From the NCBI GenBank assembly GCA_965371665.1, contig CBDUZI010000032.1:1-28766 (forward strand): DNA of 28,766 bases. The letters run 5' to 3'. This document shows, piece after piece, positions 25,822 through 28,766 of the stretch. A program made the position numbers and the translations under genes. The first letter of the stretch is position 1. Each line of letters begins with the position of its first letter. Origin of the DNA: JAUVAV01 sp965371665. Its GTDB lineage: Bacteria > Oederibacteriota > JAAXVQ01 > JAUVAV01. Below the pieces are notes generated by a model. The model saw nothing but the letters and a program-made list of their open reading frames with translations. It ran no database searches and was not told the origin of the DNA.

Positions 25822-25864
25822 AGTTTACCGACAAGCTGTTAGGGTTTGATTAGTTTTTAATTAA
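25822..25864 (-). promoter_or_regulatory. PhoB-type promoter of the PHP-glycosyltransferase gene
   Basis: On the minus strand CTAAC and CTAAT, with a weaker TTAAT before them, are spaced by exactly 11 bases (plus-strand GTTAG at 25838, ATTAG at 25849, ATTAA at 25860). TAAACT at 25822-25827 lies 10 bases from the nearest repeat, the geometry found at pstS. The start codon is about 45 bases downstream of the -10. Confidence 0.72.
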
Positions 25865-25883
25865 ATTTTGAATAGGCTTCTGA

Positions 25884-25970
25884 AGGGATTGAGGTTTAGG
25901 ACAAATTTGTCCCTGCTATATCCTTTCAACAGGCAATGTTTAACCCAAACATTGCCTGTTGAAAGGATAA
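25884..25970. repeat. Hairpin element, copy A (23-bp stem)
   Basis: A conserved lead (AGGGATTGAGGTTTA, then the palindrome GGACAAATTTGTCC) precedes a perfect 23-bp stem, 25919-25941 with 25947-25969, closed by the loop AACCC. The same element, same orientation, recurs at 27912-27998. The two stems differ at three positions in the left arm, and all three partners in the right arm differ to match. Confidence 0.92.
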
Positions 25971-25982
25971 TTGTAGTAGGGG

Positions 25983-26001
25983 ACATTGTTTCTAACAATG
26001 T
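25983..26001. repeat. Small hairpin
   Basis: ACATTGTT pairs with AACAATGT around the loop TCT. No T-run follows. It may be a tail of the hairpin element before it. Confidence 0.6.
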
Positions 26002-26030
26002 ATTAAGCTTGGCAAATATTTGGAGTTTAA

Positions 26031-26231
26031 CGGGAGGAAGCTGAACTGTCGGCGGCTGAGATTGCTCGTCATCCGGGTGTAAATACGTCCCGCATCACCC
26101 GTGCAATAGAACGCGCGGATCTGGTTTTAGCCGGCCCGGATTTATCCGTGCAACGCGTTTTTTTCGGGAGACAGAAGATTTTTCGGGTTACCCGCAAGGA
26201 GCCTTTGCCCGGGAGTCAGAACGGGCTTTAG
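26031..26231 (+). pseudogene. C-terminal fragment of an HTH protein, possibly a Y1 (REP-associated) transposase
   Basis: A frame of 66 residues follows an in-frame TAA (26028-26030) and has no plausible start codon or ribosome binding site. It reads ELSAAEIARHPGVNTSRIT then RAIERADLVLAG, a helix-turn-helix of the DnaA-domain-IV-like type found at the C-terminus of long REP-associated tyrosine transposases. It ends with a basic tail (GRQKIFRVTRKEPLPG). The stop codon at 26229-26231 overlaps the stop of the converging AlbA-ATPase frame. A fragment with the N-terminal YHITSRGN motif of the same transposase class is at 28345-28440 on the other strand. The family call is tentative; a fragment of another HTH regulator is possible. 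Confidence 0.45.
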
Positions 26232-26431
26232 TATGCTTCCACTTTCCAATATCCACCCTTAGCTGATCCCATCCGCTTGAATACGTTTTTCTTTTTAAGG
26301 TTTTCTATATGTTTTTGTACAGCGGATTCATTGATGCTTATTTTAAATGCTATTTTTTTTCTGGATATGGCGAGATCTCCTTTTATTAACTCTAATACTT
26401 CACGTTGTTTTCCGGTAAGTTCTGACCACCT
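26228..26431 (-). pseudogene. Out-of-frame winged-helix end of the AlbA-ATPase gene
   Basis: In the -1 frame relative to the AlbA-ATPase gene, 67 codons encode RWSELTGKQREVLELIKGD, then ISINESAVQKHIENLKKKNV and GSAKGGYWKVEAY, a winged helix-turn-helix. Proteins of this family normally end with such a domain after a GGQ-rich linker. The upstream frame stops at 26392 instead. The change of frame is near 26431-26444, where AAAA (minus strand, 26434-26431) and two near-identical copies of TCTGACCACCT lie. It is either an inactivating indel, a sequence error, or a site of -1 slippage. Confidence 0.85.
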
Positions 26432-27579
26432 TTTCTGACCACCTCTGGCTGACCGCTTCTAAGACTATACGCCGGGCGTTCAAAGGCAATGATAAAAAAC
26501 AAACCGCTTTTAATTTCAGGATATGGAAATCCCGCGGATTTTACGAAATCCCGCATACGCTTTATTCCTGTTCCCATACGCTCGACTTTATCCATCCGGG
26601 CGAACATATCAGCAATAAGTTCATTGCGCCGTACTGAGATATTCATTAAAGACTGTGGGCTTAATCCTTCAGGTAAACCGCCGGGATTACTTATAACAAC
26701 CTGGTTTTCGTGAACCTCAACCATTAGGCTTGTTCCGCGCACACTATAATCACGGTGAATAATGGCGTTGGCTACCGCTTCGCGCAATGCTCCAATAGGA
26801 ATCTCACAAATATCCTTGCGGTTAACGCCTTTGATTTCGCTTCTTATGTTTAAATGTCTCTGCAAAAATATAACCGCTTCATTGAATTGCGTAAGCAAAT
26901 CATCCTGAACGTCTTTACGGTCATAAATATTGACCCGATCCGTTCCAGTGAAGGCAACCAGCGTCATCTGGCATTGAAGAATAATATCTCTCGGCTTCTT
27001 TGCAAAGAATAATATTCCGGCATTTTTAATTGACGACTTTTTAGAGAGATTAAGGCTGGATAACACATCCTGCGGGAGAGCGTTCTTTATTGAAACGCCA
27101 ACCTCTTTGAAGAATGCTTTTATCTTATCCTTTAAAATATCGTTGAAGGATATATTTTTATTTATTTTATCTTCAAAAGGTACTATTGAAGTATTTTTAT
27201 AAACAAACCGTATTTCTTTCTGTGTCATTTTCTGCGTAACAGCGTCAAGCCTGCGGTAATAACCGGATGATGAACTATATGGTTTTTCCTCGCCTTCGGA
27301 AACCTCGATAATAACAATCTTACCAATCTGCTTAAAGCTTTTAATATGAATGGGCGGATCGCAATTCCGGGCGATAGAGTTAATTTCGGCTTTCATCTTG
27401 TTAGTCAAGGTTTCGCCGACAATCTTTCCGCTGTCGTCAACACCAACAAGCAACAACCCGCCTTTGGAATTAGAAAAAGCGACTATATCACGGTCAATCT
27501 TTGGAGTGTATTTCTCCTTAAATTCAACCGATAAGCCTTCGCCTTCCTGGATGACGAGATATAATTCTTCCGGCTTCAT
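26392..27579 (-). CDS. AlbA/Schlafen-type ATP-binding protein, C-terminally frameshifted
   Basis: The product belongs to COG2865, transcriptional regulator-like proteins with an N-terminal Schlafen AlbA_2 domain and a C-terminal HATPase-like region. The AlbA_2 part reads LSVEFKEKYTPKIDRDIVAF followed by SNSKGGLLLVGVDD. The second region reads IGALREAVANAIIHRDYS, VVISNPGGLPEGLS, and RMGTGIKRMRDFVKSAGFP. I start it at the ATG at 27579 (MKPEELYL) and not at the ATG 18 bases upstream, because AAGGA lies seven bases before it; this gives 395 residues. The family is usually about 60 residues longer, and the missing winged helix is found in another frame just after. The gene is AT-rich, stands between two direct copies of a hairpin element, and follows a truncated gene by two bases. 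Such proteins are common on mobile DNA; their role is mostly unproven. Confidence 0.85.
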   Translation of the reverse strand: MKPEELYLVIQEGEGLSVEFKEKYTPKIDRDIVAFSNSKGGLLLVGVDDSGKIVGETLTNKMKAEINSIARNCDPPIHIKSFKQIGKIVIIEVSEGEEKPYSSSSGYYRRLDAVTQKMTQKEIRFVYKNTSIVPFEDKINKNISFNDILKDKIKAFFKEVGVSIKNALPQDVLSSLNLSKKSSIKNAGILFFAKKPRDIILQCQMTLVAFTGTDRVNIYDRKDVQDDLLTQFNEAVIFLQRHLNIRSEIKGVNRKDICEIPIGALREAVANAIIHRDYSVRGTSLMVEVHENQVVISNPGGLPEGLSPQSLMNISVRRNELIADMFARMDKVERMGTGIKRMRDFVKSAGFPYPEIKSGLFFIIAFERPAYSLRSGQPEVVRKGGQNLPENNVKY

Positions 27580-27581
27580 AG

Positions 27582-27755
27582 TTATCCTTGCTCCCATACT
27601 TGGACAAATTCAGCAATTACCTTAAAATCGTCCTCTGACACATTTTCCAAAATAATATCTGAAAATTCTTTATTATCAGGAGACAAGGTAATTTTTGTAT
27701 GTTCCCATTGTTCGCTCTCGATGGTTTTTTTCTCACTTGAATATCGTTTAATATG
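27582..27755 (-). pseudogene. C-terminal remnant of the gene before the AlbA-ATPase
   Basis: Open frame of 57 codons from an in-frame TAA (27758-27756) to a TAA two bases ahead of the AlbA-ATPase ATG. The residues (KITLSPDNKEFSDIILENV, then SEDDFKVIAEFVQVWEQG) look like real, acidic coding sequence, but there is no ATG, GTG or TTG start. The 5' part is cut off about ten bases before a hairpin pair of insertion-sequence type at 27768-27863. I infer a truncated first gene of a two-gene operon. I do not recognise the family. Confidence 0.55.
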
Positions 27756-27767
27756 TTAACCGCGAAT

Positions 27768-27863
27768 TCCCCGGCTTTCAAGCCGGGGATGAAGCGGGAT
27801 AGTAATAATGATTTTCTACAGATCATATCCAATTCCCCGCTCTTCAGAGCGGGGAATTGGATA
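27768..27863. repeat. Twin hairpins resembling IS200/IS605 ends
   Basis: The first hairpin is TCCCCGGCTT-TC-AAGCCGGGGA (27768-27789, 10-bp stem). The second has a perfect 18-bp stem, 27826-27843 with 27846-27863, also with a TC loop. Both begin AATTCCCCG and differ in the inner stem with matching changes on both arms (GGCTT/AAGCC against GCTCT/AGAGC). Subterminal palindromes of this kind flank IS200/IS605 elements and their non-coding derivatives; only 36 bases lie between the two here. Confidence 0.7.
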
Positions 27864-27911
27864 GTGTATCTTTGATGTGTTTCCGGATCAGTAACCTGAC
27901 GGGATTCAACC

Positions 27912-27998
27912 AGGGATTGAGGTTTATGACAAATTTGTCTATGCTATATCCTTTCGATAGGAAATGTTTAGCCCAAACATTTCCTATCGAAAGGATAA
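27912..27998. repeat. Hairpin element, copy B (23-bp stem)
   Basis: Direct copy of the element at 25884-25970, offset by exactly 2,028 bases throughout. The stem is 27947-27969 with 27975-27997 and the loop is AGCCC. The preceding palindrome is shorter here (GACAAATTTGTC). Stem differences from copy A are at 27956, 27958 and 27962, each matched at 27988, 27986 and 27982. Confidence 0.92.
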
Positions 27999-28019
27999 TT
28001 ATATATAGAATGCTGGATT

Positions 28020-28360
28020 TGTTAAGAAGCCTTTTTGTAAATATTCGGTGCCCAAAATCTTTTTTTCTGAAAATGGATTCCGGATTATATACTGCGCCAA
28101 ATGTTCCAGGCCTGACTTTGCTTCCCTTTTGACCGGATTTTCGTTATGTACACTGAAGCCGCTATGTCTCCAATACTTAGTAGATGACGCGATTAATCGC
28201 GTCATCTACTAAGTATTGCCAATTTCCTTTCTGCCACCAACATGCGAATTACTTTAACTCGAAACATTTCCTCCAGCGGCTGGATATTTAGCCGTGGCAT
28301 GACATAAAATATTCCTTGGCTGGTAAATAATCCATCAGCTACTACCGCGTGAATAATATC
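28020..28360 (-). pseudogene. Remnant of an IS91-like transposase
   Basis: Minus-strand frames give IIHAVVADGLFTSQGIFYVM followed by PRLNIQPLEEMFRVKVIRML, then after a disruption WRHSGFSVHN and SGLEHLAQYIIRNPFSEKK. These are consecutive, well-conserved stretches of the transposases of the IS91/IS801 group as I know them (ADG.F...G.FYV.P, EE.FR.KV, WRHSGFSVHN, E.LAQYI.RNPFS). The N-terminal zinc-binding and the C-terminal parts are missing, and a perfect 48-bp palindrome interrupts the middle with a stop. One end runs into hairpin element B, the other joins a Y1-transposase fragment. It is clearly inactive. Confidence 0.8.
28171..28218. repeat. Perfect 48-bp palindrome without loop
   Basis: The 24 bases at 28171-28194 (CAATACTTAGTAGATGACGC then GATT) are the exact inverse complement of 28195-28218. 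Both flanking bases break the symmetry. It lies inside the IS91-like transposase remnant. On the minus strand, the half at 28171-28194 continues the transposase frame into WRHSGF, so the other half looks like an inverted copy of it. Confidence 0.95.
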
Positions 28361-28440
28361 TCAAGTATTCTTTCGCGGTCTTGGTCGCAGCCAAATATCT
28401 TCCCTCGGGCATTTCCCCGAGAAGTTATATGATATATTTC
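28345..28440 (-). pseudogene. N-terminal fragment of a REP-associated (Y1) transposase
   Basis: One minus-strand frame reads EIYHITSRGNARGKIFGCDQ then DRERILEILFTR and stops. This is the first strand and helix of the Y1_Tnp/RAYT fold: YH(I/V)TSRGN..., IF..D.DR..(F/I)L. The catalytic HUH histidines and tyrosine would come later and are absent. The fragment joins the IS91-like remnant within the ILEILFTR stretch, so one element broke the other. Confidence 0.72.
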
Positions 28441-28668
28441 ATTTTTATTTTATTATCCGTTTCTATTTTATTAATAGTTTCGACATCATTAAATGCACCG
28501 GCAACTATCAATTCAATAATATTTGAAAATATCGCCATCTGCGTAGCTATTTTCATGGCTTCGATTGCATCAAGTTTATGTCTGGTAATATGCGAAGCAA
28601 TATCTGTAGAAATCCGAAACAAACAAGTTGTGCTATCAGAAAACACTTCGAAATACCTAGAGAAGTAA
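28429..28668 (+). CDS. Small predicted membrane protein with two helices
   Basis: The 79-residue product starting MIYFIFILLSVSILLIVS has a first hydrophobic helix at residues 2-19 and a second at about 31-54 (FENIAICVAIFMASIASS). A short charged tail follows (EIRNKQVVLSENTSKYLEK). I chose the ATG at 28429 because the longer frame from 28381 runs antisense through transposase debris. The ribosome binding site is weak (GAGA). I do not recognise a family; small two-helix proteins of this sort include holins and toxins, but nothing here favours either. AT-rich hydrophobic frames can be open by chance. Confidence 0.35.
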   Translation: MIYFIFILLSVSILLIVSTSLNAPATINSIIFENIAICVAIFMASIASSLCLVICEAISVEIRNKQVVLSENTSKYLEK

Positions 28669-28766
28669 CAACCACACTTTTCTGCTTTATTCCCTCAAAC
28701 CTGATAAATCATTGGTTCTTCCGGAACGAGTGTGGGTAACCCCAAGATATAGTGGTTGAGCATTTT

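Noticed and set aside
25884..28218. CRISPR array, because of repeated palindromic units
   Set aside because: There are only two copies of each unit, they are about 2 kb apart, and there is no regular repeat-spacer pattern and no cas gene.

Overview
The window reads as a chromosomal segment of an uncultured Gram-negative bacterium, most likely Omnitrophota (candidate phylum OP3) or a close relative. Two things point there: an outer-membrane phosphate porin next to a Pst system, and a single 2,759-residue membrane protein whose N-terminus (VHDLHCHYEIQ, then LVGVEGDS, later AGGFH) matches a ChaN/TraB-like domain that I recall from very large Omnitrophota proteins. The assignment is an inference from memory, not a database result.

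Layout. 1-1960: a small predicted membrane protein and an AT-rich orphan gene that looks like a class III nucleotide-cyclase fold, separated by hairpin repeats. 1970-5457 (minus strand): hrpB helicase, a truncated beta-carbonic anhydrase, a DUF190 protein and the fluoride channel crcB, likely one transcription unit read from crcB down. 5694-6380: a thiol peroxidase. 6425-14541 (minus strand): a complete phosphate-starvation block, porin, pstS, pstC, pstA, pstB, phoU, phoB, phoR, closed by an intrinsic terminator. 14975-23254: the giant gene. 23398-25779: a PHP phosphoesterase-glycosyltransferase fusion. 25884-28440: a transposon graveyard with hairpin elements, an AlbA/Schlafen-type ATPase gene with a frameshift, and fragments of IS91-like and REP-associated (Y1) transposases. 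28429-28668: a small two-helix membrane ORF.

How the genes fit together. PhoR/PhoB sense phosphate limitation through PstSCAB-PhoU; the porin lets phosphate through the outer membrane. Three promoters in the window carry direct repeats of CTAAC/T with an exact 11-base period, each placed 10 bases from a plausible -10: upstream of pstS, upstream of the porin and upstream of the PHP-glycosyltransferase gene. This brings the fusion enzyme into the predicted Pho regulon and suggests, as a hypothesis, a role in replacing phospholipids with glycolipids when phosphate is scarce.

The window is also rich in dispersed palindromes of several families: two about 155-bp MITE-like elements (one inside the pst operon), a two-hairpin repeat present twice in opposite orientation, a pair of 51-bp hairpins whose differences are all compensated, and a perfect 48-bp palindrome inside a dead transposase. 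I saw no tRNA, rRNA or CRISPR array.
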